From Pseudomonas sp. 7SR1 (GTDB lineage Bacteria; Pseudomonadota; Gammaproteobacteria; Pseudomonadales; Pseudomonadaceae), in assembly GCF_900156465.1 (NCBI RefSeq), contig NZ_LT707064.1:1-64000 (forward strand): a stretch of 64,000 nt of DNA, read 5' to 3'. The notes beneath the pieces are model-generated. The model saw only the letters and a program-made list of their open reading frames with translations, was not told the origin of the DNA and searched no databases. Shown piece after piece: positions 36,580-46,956 of the stretch; within the stretch, counting starts at the first letter, position 1; each line of letters opens with the position of its first letter. The position numbers were made by a program, and so were the translations under genes.

Positions 36580-37737
36580 ATGCACTTCAAGCCAGCTGTT
36601 ACCGCTCTGGTTACCGCCATCGCCCTGGCATCGCTGCTCAGCGGATGTAAGAAGGAAGAAGCGGCCCCTGCCGCACCACCTCCTCAGGTCGGCGTCGTCA
36701 CCCTCAAGACCCAACCTTTCACCCTGACGTCCGAATTGCCGGGGCGCAGCAGCGCGTTCCGCGTGGCGGAGGTTCGCCCGCAGGTCAACGGCATCATCCT
36801 CAAGCGCCTGTTCAAGGAAGGCGCCGACGTCAAGGCCGGCCAGCAGCTGTACCAGATCGACCCGGCCGTATACGAAGCCACGCTCAAGAGCGCCGAGGCC
36901 AACCTGCGTTCCACCAAGTCCATTGCCGACCGCTACAAGCAACTGGTGGATGAACAGGCCGTCAGTCGCCAGGAATACGACACCGCCGTGGCCAATCGCC
37001 TCGAGTCGGAAGCCAACCTGCAAACCGCCCAGATCAACGTGCGCTACACCAAGGTCTACGCGCCGATCTCCGGGCGTATCGGGCGCTCCTCGGTAACCGA
37101 AGGCGCCCTGGTCAGCAACGGCCAGACAGAAGCGATGGCAACCATCCAGCAACTGGACCCGATCTATGTCGACGTGACCCAGAGCTCGGTGGAACTGCTG
37201 CAACTGCGCCGCGAGCTGGAAAGTGGCCGGTTGCAGAAGGCCGGCGACAATGCCGCCACGGTCAAGCTGATCCTGGAAGACGGCAGCCAGTACGCCCACG
37301 AGGGCAAGCTGGAATTCTCCGAAGTGTCGGTTGACCAGACCACCGGCTCCGTCACCTTGCGCGCCGTGTTCCCCAACCCGGACCACACCCTGCTGCCGGG
37401 CATGTTCGTCCATGCGCAATTGCAGGCGGGTGTGAACAGCGCGGCGATCCTCGCTCCACAACAAGGCGTGACCCGCGACCTCAAAGGCATGCCGACCGCC
37501 CTGGTGGTGGGCCCGGACAACAAGGTCGAGCTGCGTCAGCTCAAGGCCAGCCGCACCGTCGGCAGCCAGTGGCTGATCGAAGACGGGCTCAAGGCCGGCG
37601 ATCGCGTGATTACCGAAGGGTTGCAGTACGTACGGCCAGGGGTGGAAGTCAAGGCCACCGAAGCCACCAATGTGGGCACCAAGAACCCGGCCCCCGCCCA
37701 GGCAGCTGACAAAGCAGCCGGCGGCAAAGGGGAGTAA
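36580..37737 (+). CDS. ttgA: RND efflux periplasmic adaptor TtgA/EmhA
   Basis: 385-aa membrane fusion lipoprotein with lipobox LSGC, barrel-sandwich and hairpin regions (SELPGRSSAFRVAEVRPQVNG; hairpin around residues 95-165) and a C-terminal Ala/Lys-rich tail. Links TtgB to TtgC across the periplasm. The ATG with CGAGGA upstream was chosen over an in-frame codon at 36559. Confidence 0.93.
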   Translation: MHFKPAVTALVTAIALASLLSGCKKEEAAPAAPPPQVGVVTLKTQPFTLTSELPGRSSAFRVAEVRPQVNGIILKRLFKEGADVKAGQQLYQIDPAVYEATLKSAEANLRSTKSIADRYKQLVDEQAVSRQEYDTAVANRLESEANLQTAQINVRYTKVYAPISGRIGRSSVTEGALVSNGQTEAMATIQQLDPIYVDVTQSSVELLQLRRELESGRLQKAGDNAATVKLILEDGSQYAHEGKLEFSEVSVDQTTGSVTLRAVFPNPDHTLLPGMFVHAQLQAGVNSAAILAPQQGVTRDLKGMPTALVVGPDNKVELRQLKASRTVGSQWLIEDGLKAGDRVITEGLQYVRPGVEVKATEATNVGTKNPAPAQAADKAAGGKGE

Positions 37738-37740
37738 ACC

Positions 37741-40700
37741 ATGTCGAAATTCTTTATCGACCGTCCGATCTTCGCCTGGGTGATCGCCCTGGTGATCATG
37801 CTGGTCGGGGCTCTATCGATCCTCAAGTTGCCGATCAACCAGTACCCGAGCATCGCGCCACCGGCCATCGCGATCCAGGTGACCTACCCGGGCGCGTCCG
37901 CGCAGACCGTGCAGGACACCGTGGTGCAGGTCATCGAACAGCAGCTCAACGGTATCGACAACCTGCGCTACGTCTCCTCGGAAAGTAACTCCGACGGCAG
38001 CATGACCATCACCGCGACCTTCGAGCAGGGCACCAACTCCGACACCGCGCAGGTCCAGGTCCAGAACAAGCTGAACCTGGCCACCCCGCTGCTGCCGCAA
38101 GAAGTGCAGCAACAGGGTATCCGCGTGACCAAGTCGGTGAGGAACTTCCTGATGGTGATCGGCGTGGTGTCGCGCGACGGCACCATGACCCGGGAAGACC
38201 TTTCCAACTACATCGTGTCGAACATGCAGGACCCGATCTCGCGCACCTCGGGTGTCGGCGACTTCCAGGTCTTCGGTGCCCAGTACGCGATGCGGATCTG
38301 GCTCGACCCGGCCAAGCTGAACAATTACAACCTGACACCGTCGGACGTGAGTACCGCCATCTCCGCACAGAACGTCCAGGTCTCGTCCGGCCAGCTCGGT
38401 GGCCTGCCCGCCGTGCCCGGCCAGCAACTGAACGCCACCATCATCGGCAAGACCCGCCTGCAGACCGCCGACCAGTTCAAGGCGATCCTGCTCAAGGTCA
38501 ACCCGGATGGCTCCCAAGTACGCCTTGGCGATGTCGCCGAGGTGGGCCTGGGCGGCGAGAACTACAGCATCAACGCCCAGTTCAACGGTGCCCCGGCCTC
38601 GGGCCTGGCAGTGCGCCTGGCCACCGGTGCCAACGCCCTCGACACGGCCAAGGCCCTGCGCAAGACCGTGGACGACCTCAAGCCGTTCTTCCCGCCAGGC
38701 ATGGAAGTGGTGTTCCCCTATGACACCACGCCGGTGGTGAGCGAGTCGATCAAGGGCGTGGTGGAAACCTTGGTCGAAGCGGTCGTGCTGGTGTTCCTGG
38801 TGATGTTCCTGTTCCTGCAGAACTTCCGCGCCACCATCATCACCACGATGACCGTGCCGGTGGTATTGCTGGGCACCTTCGGGGTCCTCGCGGCGTTCGG
38901 TTTCAGTATCAACACCCTGACCATGTTCGGCATGGTGCTTGCCATCGGCTTGCTGGTGGACGACGCCATCGTCGTGGTGGAAAACGTCGAGCGGGTGATG
39001 AGCGAAGAAGGCCTGTCCCCCAAGGAAGCCACCAGGAAATCCATGGGCCAGATCCAGGGGGCCCTGGTGGGTATCGCCCTGGTACTGTCGGCGGTGCTGT
39101 TGCCGATGGCGTTCTTCGGCGGCTCCACCGGGGTGATCTACAAGCAGTTCTCCATCACCATCGTCTCGGCCATGGCCCTGTCGGTGCTGGTTGCGCTGAT
39201 TTTCACCCCCGCCCTGTGCGCCACCATGCTCAAGGCTATCCCGAAAGGGGAACATGGCACGCACAAACGCGGCTTCTTCGGGTGGTTCAACAGAAACTTC
39301 GACCGCAGCGTGCAAAGCTACGAACGGGGAGTCGGCAACATCCTGCGGCATAAAGCGCCGTATCTGCTGGCCTACCTGATTATCTTCGTCGGTATGATCT
39401 GGTTGTTCATGCGTATCCCATCCTCGTTCCTCCCGGAAGAAGACCAGGGCGTGCTGTTTGCCCAGGTGCAGACACCGGCCGGCTCCAGCGCCGAGCGCAC
39501 CCAGGTGGTGGTGGACAAGATGCGTGAGTTCCTGCTGCGCCCGGGCAAGGACGGCGGCGAAGGCGATGGCGTGGCCTCGGTGTTCACCGTGACCGGCTTC
39601 AACTTCGCCGGTCGTGGCCAGAGCTCGGGCATGGCGTTCATCATGCTCAAGCCATGGGAAGAGCGTAACGCCGACAACACAGTGTTCAAGATCTCGGCCC
39701 GCGCCCAGCAGCACTTCTTTACCTTCCGCGATGCGATGGTGTTCGCCTTCGCCCCGCCGGCGGTGATGGAGCTGGGTAACGCCACCGGTTTCGACGTGTT
39801 CCTGCAGGACCGTGCCGGCATCGGCCACGAAAAGCTGATGGAAGCACGCAACCAGTTCCTGGGCATGGCGTCCCAGAGCAAGGTCCTGGCCCAGGTTCGC
39901 CCGAACGGCCTGAATGACGAGCCGCAATACCAGCTGGAAATCGATGACGAAAAAGCCAGCGCCCTGGGCGTGACCATTTCGGACATCAACAGCACCCTGT
40001 CGATTGCCCTGGGCAGTAGCTACGTCAACGACTTCATCGACCGCGGCCGGGTGAAGAAGGTGTACGTACAGGGGCAACCGAATGCTCGCATGAGCCCCGA
40101 AGACCTGCAGAAATGGTACGTACGCAACAGCTCTGGAACCATGGTACCGTTCAGCGCGTTCGCCAAGGGCGAATGGATCTACGGTTCGCCGAAACTGGCC
40201 CGCTACAACGGGGTGGAAGCGATGGAAATCCTGGGCGTCCCGGCACCGGGCTACTCCACCGGCGAAGCCATGGCCGAAGTCGAGGCCATCGCCAAGAAGC
40301 TGCCTGCCGGTGTTGGTATTTCCTGGACAGGTCTGTCGTATGAAGAACGACTCGCGGGGTCCCAGGCGCCAGCGCTGTTCGCGCTGTCGATCCTGATGGT
40401 CTTCCTGTGTCTGGCGGCGTTGTATGAAAGCTGGTCGATTCCGATAGCGATCGTACTTGTGGTACCGCTGGGGATCATCGGTGCGTTGATGGCGACCAGT
40501 TTGCGCGGTCTGTCCAACGACGTGTACTTCTTGGTAGGGCTGTTGACTACCATAGGCCTGGTAGCCAAAAACGCGATTCTGATCGTCGAATTCGCCAAGG
40601 AACTGCATGAACAAGGCAAGGGCTTGCAGGAAGCTGCCATTGAAGCTTGCCGTATGCGCCTGCGGCCGATCATCATGACCTCGCTGGCGTTCATTCTCGG

Positions 40701-40905
40701 TGTTGTACCCCTGGCAATCTCCACAGGCGCAGGCTCAGGTAGCCAACACGCCATTGGCACAGTGGTGATCGGCGGCATGCTGACCGCCACCGTCCTGGCG
40801 ATTTTCTGGGTGCCGTTGTTCTTCGTGACCGTGTCGTCGATAGGCCGTCGCAAAAATGCCGACCAGGACGACGCTCCTGAAACTTCCAAAGAGGCTGGGC
40901 AATGA
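37741..40905 (+). CDS. ttgB: RND efflux inner-membrane pump TtgB/EmhB
   Basis: 1054-aa HAE1-family proton-driven drug and solvent pump with 12 membrane segments. The proton-relay Asp pair lies in [14 protein letters not shown], and [20 protein letters not shown] opens the protein. It starts 3 bp after ttgA and overlaps ttgC by ATGA. Length and motifs match MexB/TtgB/EmhB. Confidence 0.95.
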   Translation: MSKFFIDRPIFAWVIALVIMLVGALSILKLPINQYPSIAPPAIAIQVTYPGASAQTVQDTVVQVIEQQLNGIDNLRYVSSESNSDGSMTITATFEQGTNSDTAQVQVQNKLNLATPLLPQEVQQQGIRVTKSVRNFLMVIGVVSRDGTMTREDLSNYIVSNMQDPISRTSGVGDFQVFGAQYAMRIWLDPAKLNNYNLTPSDVSTAISAQNVQVSSGQLGGLPAVPGQQLNATIIGKTRLQTADQFKAILLKVNPDGSQVRLGDVAEVGLGGENYSINAQFNGAPASGLAVRLATGANALDTAKALRKTVDDLKPFFPPGMEVVFPYDTTPVVSESIKGVVETLVEAVVLVFLVMFLFLQNFRATIITTMTVPVVLLGTFGVLAAFGFSINTLTMFGMVLAIGLLVDDAIVVVENVERVMSEEGLSPKEATRKSMGQIQGALVGIALVLSAVLLPMAFFGGSTGVIYKQFSITIVSAMALSVLVALIFTPALCATMLKAIPKGEHGTHKRGFFGWFNRNFDRSVQSYERGVGNILRHKAPYLLAYLIIFVGMIWLFMRIPSSFLPEEDQGVLFAQVQTPAGSSAERTQVVVDKMREFLLRPGKDGGEGDGVASVFTVTGFNFAGRGQSSGMAFIMLKPWEERNADNTVFKISARAQQHFFTFRDAMVFAFAPPAVMELGNATGFDVFLQDRAGIGHEKLMEARNQFLGMASQSKVLAQVRPNGLNDEPQYQLEIDDEKASALGVTISDINSTLSIALGSSYVNDFIDRGRVKKVYVQGQPNARMSPEDLQKWYVRNSSGTMVPFSAFAKGEWIYGSPKLARYNGVEAMEILGVPAPGYSTGEAMAEVEAIAKKLPAGVGISWTGLSYEERLAGSQAPALFALSILMVFLCLAALYESWSIPIAIVLVVPLGIIGALMATSLRGLSNDVYFLVGLLTTIGLVAKNAILIVEFAKELHEQGKGLQEAAIEACRMRLRPIIMTSLAFILGVVPLAISTGAGSGSQHAIGTVVIGGMLTATVLAIFWVPLFFVTVSSIGRRKNADQDDAPETSKEAGQ

Positions 40906-42359
40906 GCAAGTCGCTACTCTCTCTGACCATCGCCGCCGTCGTGCTCAGCGGCTGCTCGCTGATTCCCGATTATCAGCGGCCCGAAGCACCGGTCGCGGCG
41001 CAATACCCGCAAGGTCCGGCCTACGAACCGGCCAAGGCAGCCAGCCAGGCTGCCGCGGAACAGGGCTGGAAACAGTTCTTCCATGACCCGGCGCTGCAGC
41101 AGTTGATCCAGGTGGCCCTGGAAAACAACCGCGACCTGCGGGTCGCCGCGCTGAACATCGACGCCTATGCCGCGCAATACCGCATCCAGCGGGCGGATCT
41201 GTTCCCGGCAGTCTCGGCCACCGGTTCCGGCAGCCGCCAGCGCCTGCCGGCCCGGGCCTCGCAGACCGGCGAAGCGGCCATCAGCAGTTCCTACTCGGCC
41301 ACCCTGGGCATCAGTGCCTATGAGCTGGATCTGTTCGGCCGGGTCCGCAGCCTGAGCGAACAAGCGCTGCAAAGCTACTTCGCCACCGAGGAAGCGCGCC
41401 GCAGCACCCAGATCAGCCTGGTGGCCAACGTGGCCAACGCCTACCTGACCTGGCAAGCCGACAAGGAACTGCTCAAGCTGACCCAGGACACCCTGGCGAC
41501 CTACGAGCAAAGCCTCCAGCTGACCACCCGTAGCGCCGACGTCGGCGTAGCCTCGGCACTCGACCTGAGCCAGGCGCGCACGGCAGTGGAAAACGCCCGG
41601 GTCCAGCTGGCGCGCTACACCCGCCAGGTAGCCCAGGATGAAAACAACCTGACCCTGCTGCTGGGCACCAGCCTGCCGGCCAACCTGAACACGCAACCGC
41701 TCAGCGATGACCTGCTCAGTGAAGTGCCGGCCGGGTTGCCGTCGGACCTGCTGCAACGTCGTCCCGATATTCTCCAGGCCGAACGCAACCTGCTGGCCGC
41801 CAACGCCAACATCGGCGCCGCGCGGGCCGCGTTCTTCCCGAGTATCAGCCTGACGGCCAACGCCGGCACATTGAGCCCGGACCTGTCCGGGTTGTTCAAG
41901 GGCGGCTCGGGCACCTGGACGTTCGCGCCACAGATCAACCTGCCGATCTTCAACGCCGGCAGCCTGCGGGCGAGCCTGGATTACGCCAAGATCCAGAAGG
42001 ACATCAACGTCGCCAACTACGAGAAGGCGATCCAGACGGCGTTCCAGGAAGTCTCCGACGGCCTGGCCGCGCGTCGTACCTACAACGAACAGTTGCAGGC
42101 CCAGACGGCCTATGTTGCCTCCAACCAGGACTACTACCGCCTGGCCGAGCGGCGCTACCGCATTGGGGTCGACAGCAACCTGACCTTCCTCGACGCCCAA
42201 CGCCAGCTGTTCAGCGCCCAGCAATCGCTGATCACCGACCGCCTCGCGCAGTTGACCAGCGAGGTCAACCTGTACAAGGCTCTGGGCGGTGGCTGGAACG
42301 CCGAGACCGGCAAGAACGAGCCGGTGGCAGAGAAAGCGCCGCCGATGAAACTGTTCTGA
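40902..42359 (+). CDS. ttgC: RND efflux outer-membrane channel TtgC/EmhC
   Basis: 485-aa OprM-family lipoprotein (lipobox LSGC near residue 17-20) with two outer-membrane-factor repeats; the second includes [21 protein letters not shown]. Forms the exit duct of the TtgABC pump. Overlaps ttgB by 4 bp. An intrinsic terminator follows. Confidence 0.94.
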   Translation: MSKSLLSLTIAAVVLSGCSLIPDYQRPEAPVAAQYPQGPAYEPAKAASQAAAEQGWKQFFHDPALQQLIQVALENNRDLRVAALNIDAYAAQYRIQRADLFPAVSATGSGSRQRLPARASQTGEAAISSSYSATLGISAYELDLFGRVRSLSEQALQSYFATEEARRSTQISLVANVANAYLTWQADKELLKLTQDTLATYEQSLQLTTRSADVGVASALDLSQARTAVENARVQLARYTRQVAQDENNLTLLLGTSLPANLNTQPLSDDLLSEVPAGLPSDLLQRRPDILQAERNLLAANANIGAARAAFFPSISLTANAGTLSPDLSGLFKGGSGTWTFAPQINLPIFNAGSLRASLDYAKIQKDINVANYEKAIQTAFQEVSDGLAARRTYNEQLQAQTAYVASNQDYYRLAERRYRIGVDSNLTFLDAQRQLFSAQQSLITDRLAQLTSEVNLYKALGGGWNAETGKNEPVAEKAPPMKLF

Positions 42360-42381
42360 TTTGATGCCTGGCCACTGAAAC

Positions 42382-42410
42382 ACGAAGCCCACCGAAAGGT
42401 GGGCTTTTTT
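42382..42410 (+). terminator. Intrinsic terminator after ttgC
   Basis: AAGCCCACC / GGTGGGCTT stem with GAAA loop and T-run. Confidence 0.92.
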
Positions 42411-42779
42411 GTTCATCGATTCCGAACTCAACACATCAACCTGTGGGAGCGAGCTTGCTCGCGATGGCGGTGGATCAGCCTGCATCAGTGCTGGATGTGC
42501 AGCCTTTGTGAGCCACCACCCACAGGACTCCCATCCGCCAAAGCATTTTTTGCTGTTCGATAATCGCCCAAAACCCGTCATCGGCGATTGAACCGATCCC
42601 GGCGCGCGCTTCACCATCGCTCGCACAAAACCAATAACAACAGGTTCGACGCCATGTCCACACGCCCTGCTTCTCCTGGCTGATCCTCAGCCGTTCAACC
42701 GACCCGCTCCACCGTACCGTCTGCAATCGCACGATTGCGGCATCGACTCGCTTCGTCCATAAAAACCAGAGATAAGCCC
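42411..42779. other. Intergenic region before the OprD porin
   Basis: About 370 bp without a gene. It holds a single REP arm (42441-42472) and must contain the porin promoter; I see no clear boxes. Confidence 0.5.
42441..42472. repeat. Single REP
   Basis: CTGTGGGAGCGAGCTTGCTC followed by GCGATGGCGG; one REP arm without an inverted partner within 100 bp. Confidence 0.85.
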
Positions 42780-44027
42780 ATGAAGCCCACACAGCATCTG
42801 TTTCCCATCGCCGTCGCACTCGCGGGTGCCGCCCTGCCCGCCCTGGCCGCAGAGTCGGGGTTCGTCGAGGATGCCAAGGCCACGCTGAACCTGCGCAACG
42901 CTTACTTCAACCGCAACTTCACCAACCCGAACAATGCCCAGGGCAAGGCCGAGGAATGGACCCAGAGTTTCATCCTCGACGCCAAGTCCGGTTTCACCCA
43001 GGGCACGGTGGGGTTCGGCGTGGACGTGCTGGGCCTGTACTCGGTCAAGCTCGATGGTGGCCGTGGCACGGCAGGAACGCAGTTGCTGCCGGTGCACGAC
43101 GACGGTCGCCCCGCCGATGACTTCGGCCGCCTGGGCGTCGCGCTCAAGGCCAAGGTCTCCAAGACCGAGCTGAAGGTCGGCGAATGGATGCCGGTGCTGC
43201 CGATCCTGCGTTCCGACGACGGTCGCTCCCTGCCGCAGACCTTCCGCGGCGGCCAGGTCACTTCCACCGAGATCGCCGGCCTGAGCCTCTATGGCGGCCA
43301 GTTCCGCGGCAACAGCCCGCGCAACGATGCGAGCATGGAAGACATGTTCATGAACGGCCGCCCCGCCGCCACTTCCGACCGCTTCAACTTCGGCGGCGGC
43401 GAATACGCCTTCAACGAAAAACGCACCCAGGTGGGCGTGTGGTACGCGGAACTGTCCGACATCTACCAGCAGCAATATTTCAACCTGACCCACAGCCAGC
43501 CCATGGGCGACTGGACCCTGGGCGCCAACCTCGGCTATTTCATCGGCAAGGAAAACGGCAGCGCCCTGGCCGGTGACCTGGACAACAAGACCGCCTTCGC
43601 CATGCTCTCGGCCAAATATGGCGGCAACACCTTCTATGTCGGCCTGCAGAAAGTCGGCGGCGACGATGCCTGGATGCGGGTCAACGGCACCAGCGGCGGC
43701 ACCCTGGCCAACGACAGCTACAACTCCAGCTACGACAACGCCAAGGAAAAGTCCTGGCAAGTACGCCACGACTTCAATTTCGCCGCCGTCGGCGTGCCGG
43801 GCCTGACCCTGATGAACCGCTACATCAGCGGCGACAACGTGCACACCGCCACGGTGGACGATGGCAAGGAATGGGGTCGCGAAAGCGAGCTGGCCTATAC
43901 CGTACAGAGCGGCGCGCTGAAGAACCTCAACGTGAAATGGCGCAACTCGTCGCTGCGTCGGGACTTCAGCACCAACGAGTTCGATGAGAACCGCATTTTC
44001 ATCAGCTACCCGATCAGTTTGTTGTAA
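42780..44027 (+). CDS. OprD-family outer-membrane porin
   Basis: 415-aa porin with signal peptide ending ALPALAAES and OprD-family beta-strand features (NLRNAYFNRNF, GFGVDVLGLYSVKLDGG, ELAYTVQSGALKNLNVKWRN), ending in ISYPISLL with a hydrophobic C-terminal strand. Members such as BenF, PhaK and OpdK take up aromatic or carboxylic acids. Position next to the pca cluster, convergent with it, suggests entry of aromatic acids (inference). Confidence 0.87.
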   Translation: MKPTQHLFPIAVALAGAALPALAAESGFVEDAKATLNLRNAYFNRNFTNPNNAQGKAEEWTQSFILDAKSGFTQGTVGFGVDVLGLYSVKLDGGRGTAGTQLLPVHDDGRPADDFGRLGVALKAKVSKTELKVGEWMPVLPILRSDDGRSLPQTFRGGQVTSTEIAGLSLYGGQFRGNSPRNDASMEDMFMNGRPAATSDRFNFGGGEYAFNEKRTQVGVWYAELSDIYQQQYFNLTHSQPMGDWTLGANLGYFIGKENGSALAGDLDNKTAFAMLSAKYGGNTFYVGLQKVGGDDAWMRVNGTSGGTLANDSYNSSYDNAKEKSWQVRHDFNFAAVGVPGLTLMNRYISGDNVHTATVDDGKEWGRESELAYTVQSGALKNLNVKWRNSSLRRDFSTNEFDENRIFISYPISLL

Positions 44028-44069
44028 AACCTGGATGCGGTGAGCCTGCCGAGATGCTCGATACGGTGC

Positions 44070-44240
44070 CACCGCCCTCGCGAGCAGGCTCGCTCCCACA
44101 GGGAATCAGTGCCGCGCACAAAATTTGTGCTCACTGAAGATCCAATGTGGGAGCGAGCTTGCTCGCGAGGGCGTCATCACATTCGACATCCTCCATCAAT
44201 TGAACCACCGCTATCGCGAGCAAGCTGGCTCCTACAGGGG
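44070..44240. repeat. Cluster of three REP arms
   Basis: Three REPs in a row (about 44074-44101, 44145-44177 and 44208-44239) with alternating orientation, between convergent porin and pcaC. The first two form an inverted pair; a short palindrome GCACAAAATTTGTGC lies between them. Confidence 0.88.
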
Positions 44241-44251
44241 ATGAAGCCCAC

Positions 44252-44644
44252 TTAAGCCCGCGACTCGACGCCCAACTCATCCCACACCGACTCGGCCAGG
44301 TGGAAGGTGGCATTGGCCGCCGGGATGCCGCAGTAGATGGCGCTCTGCATGATCACTTCCTTGATCTCGCCACGGCTCACGCCGTTGTTGGCGGCAGCGC
44401 GCAGGTGCAACTTGAGTTCTTCGTTGCGGTTCATGCCGATCAGCATGGCGATGGTGATCAGGCTGCGGGTGTGGCGCGGCAGGCCCGGACGGGTCCAGAT
44501 GTCACCCCAGGCATGGCGAGTGATCATTTCCTGGAATTCGCTGTTGAACTCGTTCAAGGCATTGAGGCTGCGGTCCACATGGGCGTCGCCCAATACCGCG
44601 CGGCGCACTTGCATGCCTTCGTCGTAACGTTGTTTTTCGTCCAC
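44252..44644 (-). CDS. pcaC: 4-carboxymuconolactone decarboxylase
   Basis: 130 aa. Decarboxylates 4-carboxymuconolactone to 3-oxoadipate enol-lactone. MQVRRAVLGDAHVDRS, WTRPGLPRHTRSLITIAMLI and the AIYCGIPAANATFHLAE segment are family signatures. Starts at a GTG 10 bp after pcaD with GAGGAG upstream. Last gene of the pcaTBDC run. Confidence 0.94.
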   Translation of the reverse strand: MDEKQRYDEGMQVRRAVLGDAHVDRSLNALNEFNSEFQEMITRHAWGDIWTRPGLPRHTRSLITIAMLIGMNRNEELKLHLRAAANNGVSRGEIKEVIMQSAIYCGIPAANATFHLAESVWDELGVESRA

Positions 44645-44654
44645 GGGATACTCC

Positions 44655-45455
44655 TCAGCCACGGCTGGAATCAAGCAGGAAATCCAGCACCCGCTCGCTG
44701 AATGCAGCGCCGGCCTGGACGTTGGACAGATGCGCGGCGTAGAACTCGGCATACTCGGCCCCGCTGACCCGCTCCTGGATGAAATGCCCACCCGACGGCG
44801 GTGTCACTGCGTCTTCGGTACCGGCAACCACCAGCAGCGGCACCCGAATCAACGACAGTTGCTCACGAAAATCGGCATCGCGCACGGCCGCACAGTTGGC
44901 TGCGTAGCCCTGGGGCGAAGTGGCAGCGAGCATGTCGGTGATTTTCTTTACCTGCGCAGGATGAGCTTCGGCGAAATCCGGGGTGAACCAGCGGGCAACG
45001 GAAGCATCGCGCAACGCCACCATCGCTGCCTGGCCGTCACGCAACACGGTTTCGATGCGCGGGTTCCATACCGTCTCGTCAGCGATCTTGGCGGCGGTGT
45101 TGCAGACCACCAGCCTGTGCAGGCGCTCGCCGGCGTTGATCCCCAGCCACTGGCCGATCAACCCGCCCATGGACAACCCACAGAAATGCACTTTATCGAT
45201 GCTCAACTGATCGAGCATCGCCAGCACGTCGTGGCCCAGTTGCTCGATGCTGTAGGGGGCCTCGGTGACCAATGACCGGCCGTGGCCGCGCGTATCGAAA
45301 CGCAACACGCGAAAGTGCTGGCTGAACGCCGGGACCTGTTCATCCCACATATGCAGGTGGGTGCCCAGGGAGTTGGACAGCACCAGTACCGGGGCATCCT
45401 GCGGTCCGTCGAAGCAATAATTCAGTTCGCCGTCGGCGAGTTTGACCAATCCCAC
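44655..45455 (-). CDS. pcaD: 3-oxoadipate enol-lactonase
   Basis: 266-aa alpha/beta hydrolase that opens 3-oxoadipate enol-lactone to 3-oxoadipate. Nucleophile Ser95 in CGLSMGG, with TRGHGRS and GTEDAVTPP supplying further catalytic-fold signatures. Starts at a GTG with AAGGAG upstream, 12 bp after pcaB. Confidence 0.94.
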   Translation of the reverse strand: MGLVKLADGELNYCFDGPQDAPVLVLSNSLGTHLHMWDEQVPAFSQHFRVLRFDTRGHGRSLVTEAPYSIEQLGHDVLAMLDQLSIDKVHFCGLSMGGLIGQWLGINAGERLHRLVVCNTAAKIADETVWNPRIETVLRDGQAAMVALRDASVARWFTPDFAEAHPAQVKKITDMLAATSPQGYAANCAAVRDADFREQLSLIRVPLLVVAGTEDAVTPPSGGHFIQERVSGAEYAEFYAAHLSNVQAGAAFSERVLDFLLDSSRG

Positions 45456-45467
45456 AACAGTCTCCTT

Positions 45468-46832
45468 TCAGGCATTCAAGGCAAGGTGTTCGGCCACGGC
45501 CCGGGTGACCCAGGTCCGAGCCTGGCCGAGGTAATGGGCCGGGTCGAGCAGATAATCGAGTTCAGCGGTGGACAGTTGCGCAGTGACCTTGGGCTCGTCC
45601 CCCAGCACGTCGCGCAAGTGGCGCTGTTCGCTCACCGCGCGTTTGCAGCATTGCTCCAGCAGATGGTGCGCAGTGTCGCGCCCGACACGCTGGGCCAGGA
45701 CGATGCTCACGGCTTCGGCCAGCACCAACCCCTGGGTCAGCTCGAGGTTGCGGGCCATGCGTGCCGCGTCCACTTCCAGCCCGTCGGCCAGCAGCCGCGC
45801 CTGCTGCAAGGCGCCGGATACCAGGCAGCAGATCTCCGGCAGGGTCTCCCACTCGGCGTGCCACAGGCCCAGGCTGCGTTCGTGCTCCTGGGGCATGGCG
45901 CTGAACAGCGTCGACACCAGACCAGGCACCCGCGTCGCCGCGCCGATCAACACCGCCGCCCCCACCGGATTGCGCTTGTGAGGCATGGTGGACGAACCGC
46001 CCTTGCCCGGCGCCGAAGGCTCGAACACCTCGGCGGCCTCGGTCTGCATCAAGAGGCTGACGTCACGACCCAACTTGCCCAGGCTGCCGGCGATCAGGCC
46101 CAGCACCGAGCCGAACTCCACGAGACGATCACGCTGGGTGTGCCACGGCTGTTCCGGCAGGTTCAGTTGCAGTTCGGCGGCCAGGGCTTCGGCAATGGAC
46201 AGCGCATGCTCGCCCAGCGCGGCCAGTGTTCCGGAGGCACCGCCGAACTGCAGCACCAGCAAGCGTGGCTTGAGGGCCTGCAAGCGCTGGCGACTGCGGG
46301 TGGTCGCCCCCAGCCAACCGGCGATTTTCATGCCCAGGGTGACCGGCGTCGCATGCTGCAGCCAGGTACGCCCGGCCAGCGGCGTGGCGGCATGGCGCTC
46401 GGCTTGCCGGGCCAGGGTGTCGCCCAGCTGCGCCAGCTCATCCTCGATCAGCTCGAGGGCGCGACGCAGTTGCAGCACCAGCCCACTGTCCATCACGTCC
46501 TGGCTGGTGGCGCCCAGATGCACGTAGCGTTCAGCCTCGGGGTCGGCGGCGGCAACCCGCTTGCCCAGTGCCTTGACCAGCGGAATCGCCGAATTGCCGG
46601 CACTGGCAATCGCCTCGCCCAGCGCCGCGAAATCGTACAACCGTGCCTGGCAGGCGTTCTCGATCGGCGCGACGGCGCCTTGCGGAATCAGCCCCACCCG
46701 TGCCTCGGCCCGGGCCAGAGCCGCCTCGACATCGAGCATGGCCTGCACTCGGCCCGCATCACAGAACACTTCGCGCATGTCGCGGGTGGTGAAGTAGGCA
46801 TCGAACAGCTGATTGCCCGGTCGTTCGTTCAT
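45468..46832 (-). CDS. pcaB: 3-carboxy-cis,cis-muconate cycloisomerase
   Basis: 454-aa member of the fumarase/aspartase superfamily with the signature GGSSTMPHKRNPVGA and HLGATSQDVMDSGLV. Converts 3-carboxy-cis,cis-muconate to 4-carboxymuconolactone. The ATG at 46832 fits the family N-terminus (NERPGNQLFDAYFTT). A 124-bp gap with a palindrome precedes it. Confidence 0.94.
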   Translation of the reverse strand: MNERPGNQLFDAYFTTRDMREVFCDAGRVQAMLDVEAALARAEARVGLIPQGAVAPIENACQARLYDFAALGEAIASAGNSAIPLVKALGKRVAAADPEAERYVHLGATSQDVMDSGLVLQLRRALELIEDELAQLGDTLARQAERHAATPLAGRTWLQHATPVTLGMKIAGWLGATTRSRQRLQALKPRLLVLQFGGASGTLAALGEHALSIAEALAAELQLNLPEQPWHTQRDRLVEFGSVLGLIAGSLGKLGRDVSLLMQTEAAEVFEPSAPGKGGSSTMPHKRNPVGAAVLIGAATRVPGLVSTLFSAMPQEHERSLGLWHAEWETLPEICCLVSGALQQARLLADGLEVDAARMARNLELTQGLVLAEAVSIVLAQRVGRDTAHHLLEQCCKRAVSEQRHLRDVLGDEPKVTAQLSTAELDYLLDPAHYLGQARTWVTRAVAEHLALNA

Positions 46833-46876
46833 AAACAGTCCTTCGGAAGGTGAATGCCTTTGTGGCCAGAGAAATT

Positions 46877-46910
46877 GCCGTGGCGAGGGTATTTGTCCCC
46901 TCGCCACGGC
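46877..46910. repeat. GTGGCGAGG hairpin between pcaT and pcaB
   Basis: GCCGTGGCGAGGG / CCCCTCGCCACGGC stem with a short loop; single-hairpin member of the second repeat family. It could modulate the 3' end of pcaT mRNA within the operon. Confidence 0.8.
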
Positions 46911-46956
46911 ATCTGTGGCCACAATGAATCAAACAAGCCTCGAGTGAACAGGTGGG

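Noticed and set aside
37813..40614. 933-aa reading frame antisense to ttgB
   Set aside because: It is a frame shadow of a full-length RND pump; composition is biased and there is no ribosome site or family similarity.
44070..44240. CRISPR-like array
   Set aside because: Repeats alternate in orientation, are palindromic REPs and number only three; no cas genes are present.
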